Source: Cryptomeria japonica
Lineage: Eukaryota > Streptophyta > Pinopsida > Cupressales > Cupressaceae
DNA: 64,000 bases
Assembly: GCF_030272615.1 (NCBI RefSeq)
Contig: NC_081407.1
Coordinates: forward strand, 380,887,179 to 380,951,178
Direction of reading: 5' to 3'
Below the pieces are notes generated by a model. That model was not told the origin of the DNA and searched no databases. It was given only the letters and a program-made list of their open reading frames with translations. A program made the translations under genes and the position numbers. Numbering within the stretch: the first letter of the stretch is position 1; each line of letters begins with the position of its first letter. This document shows positions 1 to 11,193 of this stretch, in pieces.

Positions 1-2640
1 CACATCATACACTATAAATCAAAATCCAAAAAAATCAAGGATGCTTCTATAGATTGTCGATTGTTGATTCAATGATTGATCTATCCTAGCCTTAGATAAA
101 CTAACCATAAAAAGAATGAGGAGGTGATGCAAGTTGTATCCTCGAGGTTGTAATGGGAGCCATGTTCTCAAACCCTAATAGTGGTTGTGGAGTGATGGTT
201 ACTTGACTTGGAGTTGGGTTGGAAAATTTAGTGTTGGTTGCATGTTGTGGGAGCCTTGCAACACATTTGGGATGTTTATGTTCAGGAGATCTTGTTCCTT
301 CAATGTCTTCTCTTGCTCTTTCTTGGTCCCCCGTTATCTTTCTTTTGTTGTTCTTTGACCTTGTTCTTTTCTATTTATGCCAAATTTTCTTATTTATTCT
401 AACCTTCTCCTCCTTTTCCCTTGCCACAATACGTGTTGTCTTATTCTCCACAATATGTTTCTTTTAGACTTTGATCTCCTCAATTTCTTTCTTTCCCTAC
501 TCCTACTCCATTAAAAGGTTCATATAATCATCTATTTCTAAGAGTTAAGATTGTCGGCTCAATTGGTTTCCATTATCAATCGTGTTGTTGTGTTTTTAAT
601 TGGCATTGTGCACATGTAGCTTTAGAAATTTGTTCATTATTGGTTCCATTTCAGAAGATTGATTCTAATCTACTTGTGAGTCAATGTTGTCCTCTTTTTC
701 ATTGCCAACTATCTCTGATTCTTGAGTAAAATCTACATCATTTCCACAATTTGAAATAGCACAATCAGCATATTAATGCACCAATTCAAGTAGGACATAT
801 GTGGGCGGTGGTGATGGGAAAGAGAAAGTCCCTTATTATTCTTGGCCTTGCAAATCAATACCTAGATTCATCACTCCCTTCACTAACCACTATGATTGAC
901 TAGGTGGTGAGGGAAGACTAAGACTGTCCTCGATATCCTCAACTAGGCTTTCCACCATGAAATGAGAATGTTGATCGTAGTTCACTTATGCAATTCAATC
1001 AAGATGATTGTCTTGAGGTGAAAGTGTTATAGGCCTGACCACTCATGACTCCATTGCAAACAACAATGTTTGTACGACATCTTCTATTGAAACAATAACT
1101 CCTAATAGACTAAGTATGTTCGACACTATTGAAGCATCCTCACCTGCATTGAATTGGAATGCATTGTTGGGTTGCATGTCAAGATTGAGGGGCCATGTGT
1201 CATTCCTTCTAAATTATGCTATGATATTAGAGACTATCAATGCTTTGATTAATGATTTGTTGCCTAGTTGTGCAAGTTTTTACCTCCTAATTTCTATGTT
1301 GGGAAACCTTGTCATCCATGATGCTTGTTTATTTAATGTTTTGAAAGGAGAAAAACTACTCACATCAAGCGGTTATAGTTTATGTGAGGTGTGTACCTAT
1401 AAAGTTAGTAAATCAATACCTAGTACCCTTTCCTCCTAGATGGTTGTGACTGTAACATGGCTACCATGTCCACTGAAAATTAATACTTGCCTATTGGTGA
1501 GTGAAACCCCCTTGGAACTAATCATGTGAAGTGGTGCAACCAATTCATAAAGCGTTATTTTGTCATCCATGCAAGCAGTTGGGATACCATGCAAGCACCT
1601 AGTTCACAATGGGTAATGTAACTTTTTAGCTACTTCTTTCCCTTAAACAAGTAGCAACCTAAAATGCTCTTCTCAAAAGCATTAACACAACATAAAATGG
1701 TAATTAATTCTTAACTCTTAGGAATGATGTAAGAGACAATCCTACTTCCTCTTCTAGCCATCACCCTCATTTCCCCAAATCTACTTGCCTAGATACCAAT
1801 TTCATTGCAATTCCATATGCAACGAGGACCAATATGAATTTATAACTTATGCTTTGGACAATGTCTCATAGAAAGAAAACACAACTATTGGTTTGAGCTT
1901 AACTCTCCTATCTTTGTTATGGCATTCAACTATTCACAACATTAGTTCTGATGTCAAGCCTCAAAACCTATCCTCCAAGACTTCCCATGCAACCCCTTCT
2001 TGAAAGGGTTGGGTCTACTTTTTCAAATCTAAGCAACCTCTACCTTCAAGTTGACAATCTCAAGTCCATGACCAACTATTGTCATCTCTCTTGCACCATT
2101 GAACAATCAAAGCTTCATCATATTTATTGAGGACAATCAAGGAACTTTTCTTAAAGGTGGTTGTTAGTCCACTTAACCATTTGGAGATTGTGGTTGTTAG
2201 GATGCTCCAAATTTTTTATGCAACGCTTACTAACATGTTTTTGTCATCAACATCTTCAAGTGCCCCTTTCATGTCTTTTGTTGACCACAACTTCAAATGC
2301 ATTGTTATTTATGGTAGTCTCCAAGGTGTAGTAGCCTCCACTACTAGTGCTACAAGTTATGGATTGTTGTCAACTTGAGGTGGAGTTTCAAGTTCTTGGG
2401 GGAATCTGACTCCTCTTTTATGAGCAAACAAGCTTGTGAATGCTCTTTTCTTTTTAGTTTGGGTCATCATCCAATCTCCCTTCGTCATATGCAAATAATA
2501 AGTAGAATCAGAACTCTTACAAGTGAAAACAACAAAAGAAAATTTTCAGTAGCTTCTTACTACAATAATTGTTAACCATTTTCACACTCAATGACACTAC
2601 ATTTTTTCTAAGATGACAATGATGCTTGAACAAAAGAAGT
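1..2640. other. gene-free AT-rich spacer
   Basis: No reading frame here resembles a family I recognise. The longest open frames (for example 219-467 and 1116-1439 on the plus strand) are short, cysteine/leucine-rich and lack domain patterns. Minus-strand frames around 360-480 and 660-780 are lysine- and glutamate-rich with stops, so this could be a very decayed retroelement gag or LINE ORF1, but I cannot support that. Confidence 0.5.
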
Positions 2641-2689
2641 ATATTTCCCCTTACATAATATTTTTTTTTACAGTGATGTTTGAATATGA

Positions 2690-3330
2690 ATGAATGGTGA
2701 TTGTCAACCTATGAGTCTAACTGTAACTGTAAGAAGGAACACATTAGAACAAAGCAATGCAAAATAATAAATAAGAGATTAACAAATCTCGTATCTAACT
2801 TGAAAATTGTAGGATGGCAGAATTTTGGTAAGTATGATACATGGAACAAACTAAGATTGTTAACCTATGACTCAGAATAAGGTTATAGACATTTAAATAT
2901 AAGAACAATGATACAATAAATAATTGGAAAGATGATTGATTACGAGGAAAAGAGAAAGGTTATACACACACACAAACATAGACCATGACTATTAGCCTAT
3001 GGTTGTAATGAAGAACAAATCAAAGCAAAGGGATGAAAAGTAGTAAGAAAGAGTTTAGTAAACTAAGACTAATAAACTCATAGTCATTTTATGAACAAAC
3101 TAACACTGAGAACCTATGACAAAAATTCAAAACAAGAGGAAGGGTTGTAGGTGTATCGTTCAGATGTCTAGATATGAGTATACCTATATATAGAGCACGA
3201 ATGTTGGCCTATCATTATATTTAAGAACAAATTGAAGTGAAGGGATGAAAGACAATGAGCAAGGGTTTAACAAGCTAAGACTATTAGCCATGGAGTTTAT
3301 AACAAACTAGCACTATTCACTAGGAAATAA
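2690..3330. repeat. degenerate repeat, related to 6000-6250
   Basis: Several imperfect copies of a block containing variants of 'aacctatgactc', 'aagaacaaattgaag' and 'agggatgaaa' followed by 'gtttarcaarctaagact' occur in series. Variants of the same words recur at about 6000-6250. The unit is roughly 110-240 bp and too diverged to place boundaries by eye. No coding potential was seen. Confidence 0.45.
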
Positions 3331-3809
3331 AAGTAATTAACTTGCATTGAAACAACTTGAAATGTGTATAATCTTTGAAAAGTAATATCCAACCAACTAT
3401 AGTTGAATTAATGAATAGCTAGTTAAACTTCAGAATGATCCGTAACTGTAACATGGTAAACTATAGCAAGGAAATAAATTACTTTTTAATCTTATCGAAT
3501 CAGAAATGAAATCTTTTATCTATAAACTAAAATGAACATTTTGCTAATCTTTTCATTGGAGATGCATAAATTCTAAAATATTGCTTAAACAATATAACAT
3601 CACGAATAATTGCATATTTATTGTTCAGCATAATGAAAGAGGAAGGGTTAGAGTTTATAATATCCTTAAGCTTTCTAAACTGAAATCTCTTGCAAGTCTT
3701 GACATTGTTTGAGAGAGGGAGAGCATCATCAAGGGTCTTACCTCCAACCACAAATCTAGTGGTCCCTTGCACACCTTCCATAAGGAAGGGCCCTACCCTT
3801 CATGAGGGT
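3331..3809. other. spacer without recognised gene
   Basis: AT-rich sequence. An 84-codon minus-strand open frame (3527-3781) has no recognisable domain and is not called as a gene. Confidence 0.45.
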
Positions 3810-3818
3810 GTTGAATAG

Positions 3819-3981
3819 GGACGTGTCTATTCTGGCTCCAAAAAGACAGTACGGATTGACTAACACGCGTGTTAGTCACGCATTTTACATCATCGATTTT
3901 GCAGTTAACGGTTGCGATTGACTAACTTGTCACTAACACGTTGTACGACAGGTCTATTTTGGAGCTAGAATAGTTGCGGCC
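3819..3981. mobile_element. Mutator-like MITE with 9-bp target duplication
   Basis: A 163-bp block is flanked on both sides by gttgaatag (3810-3818 and 3982-3990), a 9-bp target duplication as expected for Mutator-superfamily insertions. The termini are inverted repeats: the left end ggacgtgtctattctggctc pairs with the reverse complement of the right end (ggccgcaactattctagctc), about 15 of the outer 21 positions. The similarity continues inward through ctccaaaa-agac. The interior contains a perfect 22-bp palindrome (3857-3878) and no ORF, so it would be non-autonomous. The superfamily is inferred from TSD length and terminal GG; no transposase is present to confirm it. Confidence 0.72.
3857..3878. 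repeat. 22-bp perfect palindrome inside the MITE
   Basis: The half site is tgactaacacg followed directly by its reverse complement, with no spacer. A second, looser copy of the half site (gactaac...actaacacg) lies nearer the right end (about 3920-3943). The element can therefore fold into a hairpin with nested stems. Confidence 0.8.
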
Positions 3982-3990
3982 GTTGAATAG

Positions 3991-5360
3991 GATCTAGGTT
4001 TAATTGTAATCTTGTCATCTAAGCCTGGTGTTTAGAACCTACACAACTCTAGTCAGTCACACACTATAGGTACCTCCTAACTAGTATGACCATCTAACTA
4101 GGATGTGTATCTGATTCATGTGAATAACGGTTGCATGCAAAGCACTACACCACTTTGGCCAAGGTTTCAAGCATGATTTTTCGTGTTGACTTATACATTG
4201 AAACTTGAGTTACGGCTGACTCACTTGTTAACTAACCAGCTAGGCATATTAATTGCATGATGTCTTCTGACACTAATGGTCATTAACGACCTTCATAGGA
4301 TTGTGACACTACCAGACAAGACAACTGCTTTATGTGCACTGACTCTAATGGTCATTAACTACCATTATGGATAATATACAAGAATAACAATTGTTTCTCT
4401 TTCAGCTGAACACAAACTTTTCATTGTGACTCAACCGTATACTCAGATCTATTATTTATTTTAGATAAGTGACAACATTTGTTTTAATGAATGCGGTTGA
4501 TTGAGAAGAGATAATTCATCTTTTCAAGGTCTTACGTCCTTTGATGACTTAATTATGATCACAACACCTCCAAATGAAGTACTAATCTCAAAAGAATGAG
4601 CCATAATGGGCTTAACATAGAAGTATGAATTATTTAGTAATGATGATTCTCAGATCATATGATATAATCGGGTTCTATACCCTTACAGTCCAAACACATA
4701 TTACAGTACATAGCTTGCTCTGAGATTATATCTCAAAAACCATACTTGATAATAAAATTTCAGACATTATCATGAAAAAATTGCATACTAGCATGTAGAC
4801 CCTTTTTTATAATGAGGATTCAATTCCTACCGTCTTAGTAATTAAGAAATGTTGATCAATTAGTGATCGATTAGGAAGTTATCATAAGATAATGTATCGA
4901 AAATCAAAATGTGACAAAGAATTTACTATTTTTCAATCGATTCCATACTTTTTATCAGATATTCTGATGGATGCTTGATGACATAGTAATAATACTATAA
5001 CCATGATTCTACGGTTTGTATGCATTACAAAATGTAACAAATAAAATGCCTGATATGTAATTGATGGCAGAATGCAAGTGGAATTGCTTCTGGAATGCGC
5101 CTTGATTCCCTACTAAGCTATCCAGTATGCTAGCGACAGACTCCGCAGTGAATAATCAATAATGAATTCTTATTTTTGTTATCGATCGTGAAACATTCTT
5201 TACAATGCTCTGAGGCAGATATAATGAATGATTGAAAGTAACTTACAGTCTTGATCTTTAGTGCAACTTGGGTGGGTGAAGTGGGAGTAATGCCCCACCC
5301 CACCTTATAACATGAAACATAATGCATCGGCTGTACCAATCATGAAGAATCTATGTTCTA
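3991..5360. other. spacer without recognised gene
   Basis: No coding or RNA feature recognised. Two imperfect copies of a short block (words 'ctaatggtcattaac' near 4274 and 4347) lie about 72 bp apart. The only open frame of note is a 69-codon minus-strand frame at 5130-5339 with no similarity I know. Confidence 0.45.
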
Positions 5361-5375
5361 GAATGAATGAATGAA

Positions 5376-5426
<51 letters not shown>

Positions 5427-5481
5427 ATATATATGTGTATATATATGTGTGTATATATGTGTGTGTATATATATATGTGTG
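5361..5481. repeat. compound microsatellite (GAAT)n-(AT)n-(TATG/TG)n
   Basis: Five GAAT units (5361-5380) run into about 17 AT dinucleotides (to 5414) and then mixed TATG and TGTATATA repeats to about 5481. The open frame across it (tyrosine/isoleucine repeats) is a by-product of the repeat. Confidence 0.9.
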
Positions 5482-6280
5482 CCTCTGGTATATACGTACA
5501 TATTTATATATACTTTATTTAAAAATTAGTGTCAATGAACTTCATTCAAGAATAATTTGCTTATTTAAAATAATAGGATCATTCCGCACTTAAAATTAAC
5601 ATAGATGATAAAAGAAATAGATCAATCGTCTAATTGACTGATAGGGTTATGACAAAACCACTCAAAATACTAAAGTAACGACTAACCTCAAGGACAACTT
5701 ATCTCTAGGTGCATGGCTCAATGACAAGTTTGACCTTTTCTGAAGTCTCCATCCCTCTCCTCAATGATACTCTCCCTCCCTTTTGAGGGCGTTATGGATA
5801 TTGCATCCACTTGGACATACTAATGTAGTTAGGTTGAATCTTTGCCTTCCAAGATTCCTCAAATAAATAAATTAAACACCATTTGCAATATCAATATTCA
5901 TTTTCATTAACAATTCCATCTGACTAATTATAACAACTTCAAAATGCTAGCATTATATATCTCTTAGCAAAATAAAAGCATACATGAAAATCGGTATGTA
6001 ACTAAGTCAAATTAAGAGAAAACAAAGTTGATAACCTATGAATCAAAAAAATTAACAAAGAAAGACCAAACATACGAATCAGATGAAGATGAAAATAAAG
6101 TTGTTAACCTATAACTCAATTTAAGAACAAGAGGAAGTTTGAATACATATGTATACACATGTACTGCTAACCTACGATTGAAACAAACAAAAATTAAAGC
6201 AGAGAGATGAAAAATAGTAACAATTTAGTAAATATAAAACCCTAACATGCAAATGAAGAACAATCAAAAGTGATGGAACC
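5482..6280. other. spacer; 6000-6250 holds a second copy of the 2690-3330 repeat
   Basis: No gene recognised. The part at 6000-6250 repeats words seen at 2690-3330 (gataacctatgaatc, taagaacaagaggaag, agagatgaaaaatagtaac), indicating a dispersed family. Confidence 0.45.
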
Positions 6281-6288
6281 ACAATATA

Positions 6289-6640
6289 ATGGATAAAACA
6301 TTTCCAAATTGCATTGACATGCACAATTTACACATACACACACACAACAAATTGGGAACAAGATACATACATCATGAAAATAATAGAAAAAACATTTACA
6401 AATTGCATTTGTGTACACAATGTATACATATACACACACAACAAACTAGGAATAACATTTACATCGTGGAAATAATAGAATTAGCATTTTCAAATTGCAT
6501 TCGCATACATAGTTTACACATATACACACACAACAAAGTGGGAACAACATTTAGATCATGCAAGCAATAAAAAAGTTTGTAAATTTCATTCGCATACATA
6601 GTATAGATATACACACAACATAACAAACTAGGAATTGCAT
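6289..6640. repeat. ~93-bp tandem repeat, about 3.7 copies
   Basis: Four consecutive units start near 6298, 6392, 6484 and 6574. Each carries 'aaattgcatt', then a CA-rich stretch such as 'acacatacacacacacaaca', then 'gggaacaa' or 'aggaat' and 'gaaataatagaa'. The units are diverged. Open frames on both strands (6289-6570 plus, 6242-6439 and 6459-6701 minus) are artefacts of the repeat. Confidence 0.8.
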
Positions 6641-7092
6641 CATTTGAATAAAATAAGGAGAAAACAAAAAAAGAGTAAAACCTAGAACAATGCTTTGTCA
6701 ACTTTGTCCTCTTGTTAGGCCTCTTGTCTTTTTTGGTGTCTTCTTAGGTCATTGTGTCTTCTAACTTGTATTCATCAGCCGTTGTGTCTTCTGCTTGGGT
6801 CGATGAGTCCAAAACAAGTGCATAATGTTCAAAAGGATTTCATATATATTTGAACTTGAAAAATTTATGATTTGTTGGGTGCTCATTTGATACGGCCTCT
6901 TAAATTTATGTCTTGTTTTTATTTTCGAATTTGAATGTTCATTCAATTTGTAGGGTTGAATTGTTTTTCCATTCATTTTTTAGTTGATTAGTTGGGTGGA
7001 TGAAAGTGGGCATGAAGGTGATTTGACGATTAAATGTGTGATGAGGTGACTAGTAGTTGTGCAATTCAGTTGGACAAATGGAACGAAAGGGT
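6641..7092. other. spacer without recognised gene
   Basis: No coding, RNA or mobile feature recognised. Confidence 0.4.
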
Positions 7093-7319
7093 GTCAATAT
7101 GTATTAAGTCAGTCATGTTGTAGTGGGCACTTATGAAATTAGGAGCGTCAATATGTATTCAGTCAGTCATGTTGTAGTCATGTTGTAGTGGGCACTTATG
7201 AAATTAGGAGCGTCAATATGTATTTAGTCAGTCATGTTGTAGTGGGCACTTGTGATATTAGGAATGTCAATATGTATTAAGTCAGTCATGTTGTAGTGGG
7301 CACATGTGATATTAGGAGT
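7093..7319. repeat. 54-bp tandem repeat x4 upstream of chorismate mutase
   Basis: Four near-identical units begin with gtcaatatgtatt and contain 'agtcagtcatgttgtagtgg' and 'gcac' followed by 'attaggag'. The second unit carries an 11-bp internal duplication of tcatgttgtag. Total length is 227 bp (4 x 54 + 11). The array ends about 110 bp before the ATG at 7429, so it probably lies in the promoter or 5' leader of that gene. Confidence 0.88.
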
Positions 7320-7428
7320 TGTATGATAGTTCTATTTGATGGGACATATGTAACCAGACTTTCAACGATAACAACTTTCACAATTATCTATAGAACCATT
7401 AGGTCCTCTCCCCTGAACAAAATGAGAA

Positions 7429-10407
7429 ATGTTGATACAACGAGTTTCCTTTCTCTCCAACTGTTCCTGTCAAGCGACTTTCATTCCCACAGCCAATGCC
7501 AACAAGAGGCATCTCAAAGGAAACTTTTGGAGTCCTCTACCCACCTACGCCATGAGTTTGCCCAAGCCCAAACCCAAGCTTCCATGCTTTACACCCATTT
7601 TGCCCTTTCCTAATCAGGCAACTGCAACAGCGGCATCAGTCTTCGCATCAGCCAGGTTTGTTTGAATTTATTAAGTAAATTTTGATCTCAACTTTTCATA
7701 TGCATTTGATGTGGTTACTTCTATTTGTGTAACAGTACTGAGGAGGGCGATCGGTTGGATCGGAGTGGGATATTAACCTTGGAGAGTATAAGGGATTCGC
7801 TTATTAGACAAGAGGATAGCATTATTTTTAATCTTCTGGAGAGATCCCAATATTGCTTTAATTCCCCTGCTTATGATGCAAAACAGCTCTCATTTCCTGG
7901 CTTTAATGGCTCACTTGTGGATTTCATACTTAAGGAAACAGAGCTACTTCATTCAAAAGTAAGATCGGCTCTTTTATTTATTCATTATAAGCATATTCTG
8001 TTTTCCAGAGTAAATGTTAGATTTTGACGACTAAAAACCTGTGTTTTCAGTTTCAGCTAATAATCAACACATCCACATTTCTAAATCATCTGTGTCCTAC
8101 ATGCGAACCTTCTTACTATACCTGACTTTGTTGCAATAATTTAAAAAATTATGATCTACGAATCGTCCCAACTCTATGATTCTACAAAAATCTGGGGGTT
8201 TCTATTCAGGTTAGCTAATTCAATTGTAAAGCTTTTTCTCGCAGGAATTTGTGGGTTTCATTGCAGGCAGCAACATTTTTAAAAACATTTATAGTTTGCA
8301 CATTCTTTATCCCAACAGGTCTAGATGGCTGGCCTCCAATGCCCAGTGTCCAACCCTGCCAAAGAATTTCTCCCAAGCCAAGCTTTGACCTTGGCTGGCA
8401 TAATTACTGGTCCGCTCGTGTGTGTGTGTATGTATATATGATAGTATTATTTGCCCGTTCTAGGCTTTGGGATAAGATTTTTAAATTATCTACGGAATAC
8501 ATTTGACCTTGGTCAGAATGTGCTTTCATGGGTAAAGGCCTTTAAACTACCAATACTTAAAATTTTCCAATATGAAGCTTGGCCTCAGCTATTTCTGCAA
8601 AGTTCAAAACAACCCAAATGCAACCCCTCAAAAGCCCCTGGTGCTGGGCTTGAAATCATTTAAAATCCAAGAAATTGAAGCTTGAAAATGTCCTTAAACA
8701 CTAGAACTTCCCATAGAACCTAATATCTTCAATATGATGCTTATTTAAATGAAAAAAATACAAGGGGCCAAATTTAACCTTGACGATTTTAAATCTACAG
8801 GTCAACTGTTGATCTTACAGAAAAACATTTTATAGTTGATAAGAACCTTAACCTTGCCAAAAAAGAAAATGCATGGTGTATACAAATAATCATTTTAAAA
8901 AACATGTAATTTACTGCTAAGCCTTGAAGTGGGAATGTGTAAGGAAAATTTATCCATCTGGTAACTTGCACCTGCAGTCAAACAGCCAAATATTTAAAAA
9001 ACCCCATCTGAAATGTGCAGGTGAGTGATTTCAAGCATAATATCAAGAGATTTGGGCGATTATGTAAATCTGTTAGGTGCTAGTTGAGAGTAAATTTCTA
9101 CATAGCCCATGTTTTAGTATTGGAAGTCTGTCTGTTGGCCATGTAAAGGACTATAACGGGATTGAGGAAGTGATTAGTTTAACACATGCAAGGTTCAAAT
9201 TGAGCTCTTTGATTTAAAAATAATCAATTTCTCTTTATCTGTAATGAATTTATAAAACAAGGAAAGACACTGATGAATGTTATTTTTTGGTTAAGATGAA
9301 GTTGTAGACCATCTTAGATTCTTGTCATCTGGAAGTTGTTATAGAGCTGTAATCCATAGTTAACTTGTCAAGCTGGGCAGGTGGGCAGGTATAAAAGCCC
9401 AGACGAGCACCCATTTTTCCCTGATGACCTGGTGGAGCCTTTGCTACCACAGTTAGACTACCCAAAGGTCAGTATTCATTGTATCTAGTAGTTTACCTTA
9501 CCCTTCCATTTATTTCCTAAAAAATCTTGATATTCAAGAGGGTAACACTATCTATTATTACAGGTGCTACACCCTGCAGCTTCTACTATCAACATAAACA
9601 AGGAGATCTGGAGAATGTATTTTGATGATTTACTACCCCAATTCGTAGGTGAGGGGGATGATGGAAACTATGGATCTGCTGTTGTATGCGATGTCTCCTG
9701 TTTGCAGGTGTAACCAGCCAATCCTTTCTGACAACGCATAGCTTGGCCTTCGAGTCATTTGGCTGTGTTTGCATTGAAGTGTATTTCAAACATGAAACAA
9801 GTAGCTCGCTTCTACTAGTAGAATTTACTAATATGCAGTGGGATTTTACAGCATATTCTTACTATTTTTCTGAGTTTTCTTATTGGCAGGCCCTCTCTAA
9901 AAGGATTCATTATGGAAAGTTTGTAGCTGAAGCAAAATTTCGAGATTCGCCAAATGAATATGAACCTGCAATCCGTGCACAGGTTTGTGAACAGACAAAA
10001 AGATTTCTGATCTGAGTTCTATTACAACTTGCTAATTGGCAATTTGAACACCCCGTGATGCAAGATTTTTACTGTTTACCTCCATTTACTAATTCTTGTG
10101 TTAGGAACTGTGCTCTATGGTCAATAATGCATAATGATTTTAGATTCTTTTTCTTTGTTTATCGCTGCTTTTACAGGACAGGGAAGCATTAATGAATCTG
10201 TTGACCTTTGAAAATGTGGAAGAAATGGTTAAGAGGAGAGTGGAACTGAAAGCAATGACATATGGTCGGGAGGTAAACTTACATAGTGCAGTGGTTACCC
10301 CGGCCTACAAATTTCAACCTTCTTTGGTTGCTCATTTATATTCAAAATGGCTCATGCCTTTAACCAAAAAGGTTGAAGTAGAATACCTTCTAAGACGGCT
10401 TGATTAA
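7429..10407 (+). CDS. CM1: chorismate mutase, plastid-type, six exons
   Basis: Chorismate mutase converts chorismate to prephenate, the committed step to phenylalanine and tyrosine. Exons: 7429-7655, 7736-7958, 9381-9467, 9564-9707, 9890-9982 and 10177-10407; every intron is GT-AG. They join to 334 codons in one uninterrupted frame, a usual size for plastid forms. Residues 1-75 are rich in Ser, Thr, Pro and basic residues with almost no acidic ones, like a transit peptide. The family blocks follow in order: [14 protein letters not shown] (94-107), [14 protein letters not shown] (151-164), [10 protein letters not shown] (exon 4), [15 protein letters not shown] (230-244) and the terminus [16 protein letters not shown]. 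Arg232 and Lys243 line up with the catalytic Arg157/Lys168 pair of yeast chorismate mutase. An in-frame TGA at 7423-7425 limits the start to 7429; Met42 (7552) is an alternative. The product name is secure. The gene symbol and plastid targeting are inferences; loss of the leader would indicate a cytosolic form. Confidence 0.93.
7959..9380 (+). other. chorismate mutase intron 2 (1,422 bp)
   Basis: This is the only long intron of the gene; the other four are 80, 96, 182 and 194 bp. It starts GTAAGA and ends GGGCAG, between the LLHSK and VGRYKSP coding blocks. I see no mobile-element termini or coding sequence inside it; open frames at 8249-8663 are unrelated to known proteins. Confidence 0.8.
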
Positions 10408-10427
10408 GACATCAATTTTTGCTTTTC

Positions 10428-10433
10428 AATAAA
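10428..10433 (+). promoter_or_regulatory. AATAAA near-upstream polyadenylation element
   Basis: An AATAAA hexamer lies 21 bp after the chorismate mutase stop codon in T-rich sequence. Its position suits a plant polyadenylation element, though cleavage might use a site further downstream. Confidence 0.4.
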
Positions 10434-10940
10434 ATAACATGAAGTTTGTTTTCTATTATTCGAAACTAATATGGATTTCTTCATAAGATATGCATCATTG
10501 GTAGCTAGCTATTCAATTTGTCTTGATGAAAACTGATACCTGGTGATTAAATAATGACTCCTCCAGAAATGTGACAGGACTAAGCATAATGGTTCAAGAC
10601 TAATTAGATCTTTTTTCCCATGTTACATGGTGAATGATTATGTTACGAGAGATTGCATGGTTAAATGCAGTCATTTTAGTTGTGCACTGAACAGTCAACA
10701 CATTGTAGCTGATCCCACTTAAAGAAAATGTGCTCCTTGTCTACTTTTAGTCATCCCTCCTTCCTCCTCCTAGCTCATAATTACTTGGTGAATATTTCTA
10801 CTGCATGACAGAAGAATATTAAAAAACCAAAGATCGTGGAAGAATTTCTATAAAACATTCAGCTGTAGATGTTTTAGAGAATGCTTAATCCTAATACATT
10901 TTTTATTTTATGAATACGACTTGGTTGATTATGATGCACA
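10434..10940. other. 3' flank of chorismate mutase
   Basis: AT-rich sequence, probably 3' UTR followed by spacer. Nothing else recognised. Confidence 0.4.
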
Positions 10941-10945
10941 ATATC

Positions 10946-11188
10946 TGTAGTTATAAACAAGCAGAGAAAACATAATGAAAGCAGATATAAACACATAACA
11001 ATGCATAACACGAATTTAACGTGGTTCATCAATTAATGGTTACATCCACTGAAAGCAGGGAAATGTTATATATTAACCATTATCAATACATGGCCTATGC
11101 CCAGCTATTTATATAGGCATTCAGCTATCAACCAAGAGTCAGTTGAATGTGAATGGTCACGTGACCATTGATCTTCACATTCCCAACA
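10946..11188. mobile_element. solo LTR, Copia-type, 5-bp TSD atatc
   Basis: A 243-bp block starts with TG (tgtagttataaac) and ends with CA (cattcccaaca). It is flanked by perfect 5-bp duplications atatc (10941-10945 and 11189-11193). It contains 'aatttaacgtggttcatc' and 'ggttacatccactg', close to the words 'gatttaacgtggttcaccc' and 'gggttacgtccacc' in the LTRs of the Copia element at 46560-51615, which supports a Copia assignment. A TATA-like stretch (tatttatatagg) lies near 11107. No internal region is attached, so it is best read as a solo LTR left by LTR-LTR recombination. Confidence 0.8.
11152..11169. repeat. 18-bp palindrome with CACGTG core
   Basis: The half site aatggtcac is followed directly by its reverse complement, centred on a G-box-like CACGTG inside the solo LTR. 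It could be a transcription factor site in the LTR, but no function is shown. Confidence 0.6.
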
Positions 11189-11193
11189 ATATC

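Noticed and set aside
1-2600. Possible minus-strand LINE ORF1 or gag remnant (Lys/Glu-rich frames with stops)
   Set aside because: No DUF4283, zinc knuckle or RT motif could be identified with confidence.
3527-3781. 84-codon minus-strand open frame (MEGVQGTTRFVVGG...)
   Set aside because: No recognised domain, splice context or neighbouring homologous exon; AT-rich surroundings produce frames of this length by chance.
5375-5593. 72-codon frame rich in Tyr and Ile
   Set aside because: Direct translation of the AT/TATG microsatellite; the same applies to the frames at 46186-46469.
7296-7613. 105-codon plus-strand open frame overlapping chorismate mutase exon 1
   Set aside because: It lies in another frame and shows no similarity; the overlapping frame beginning at 7429 joins properly to exon 2.
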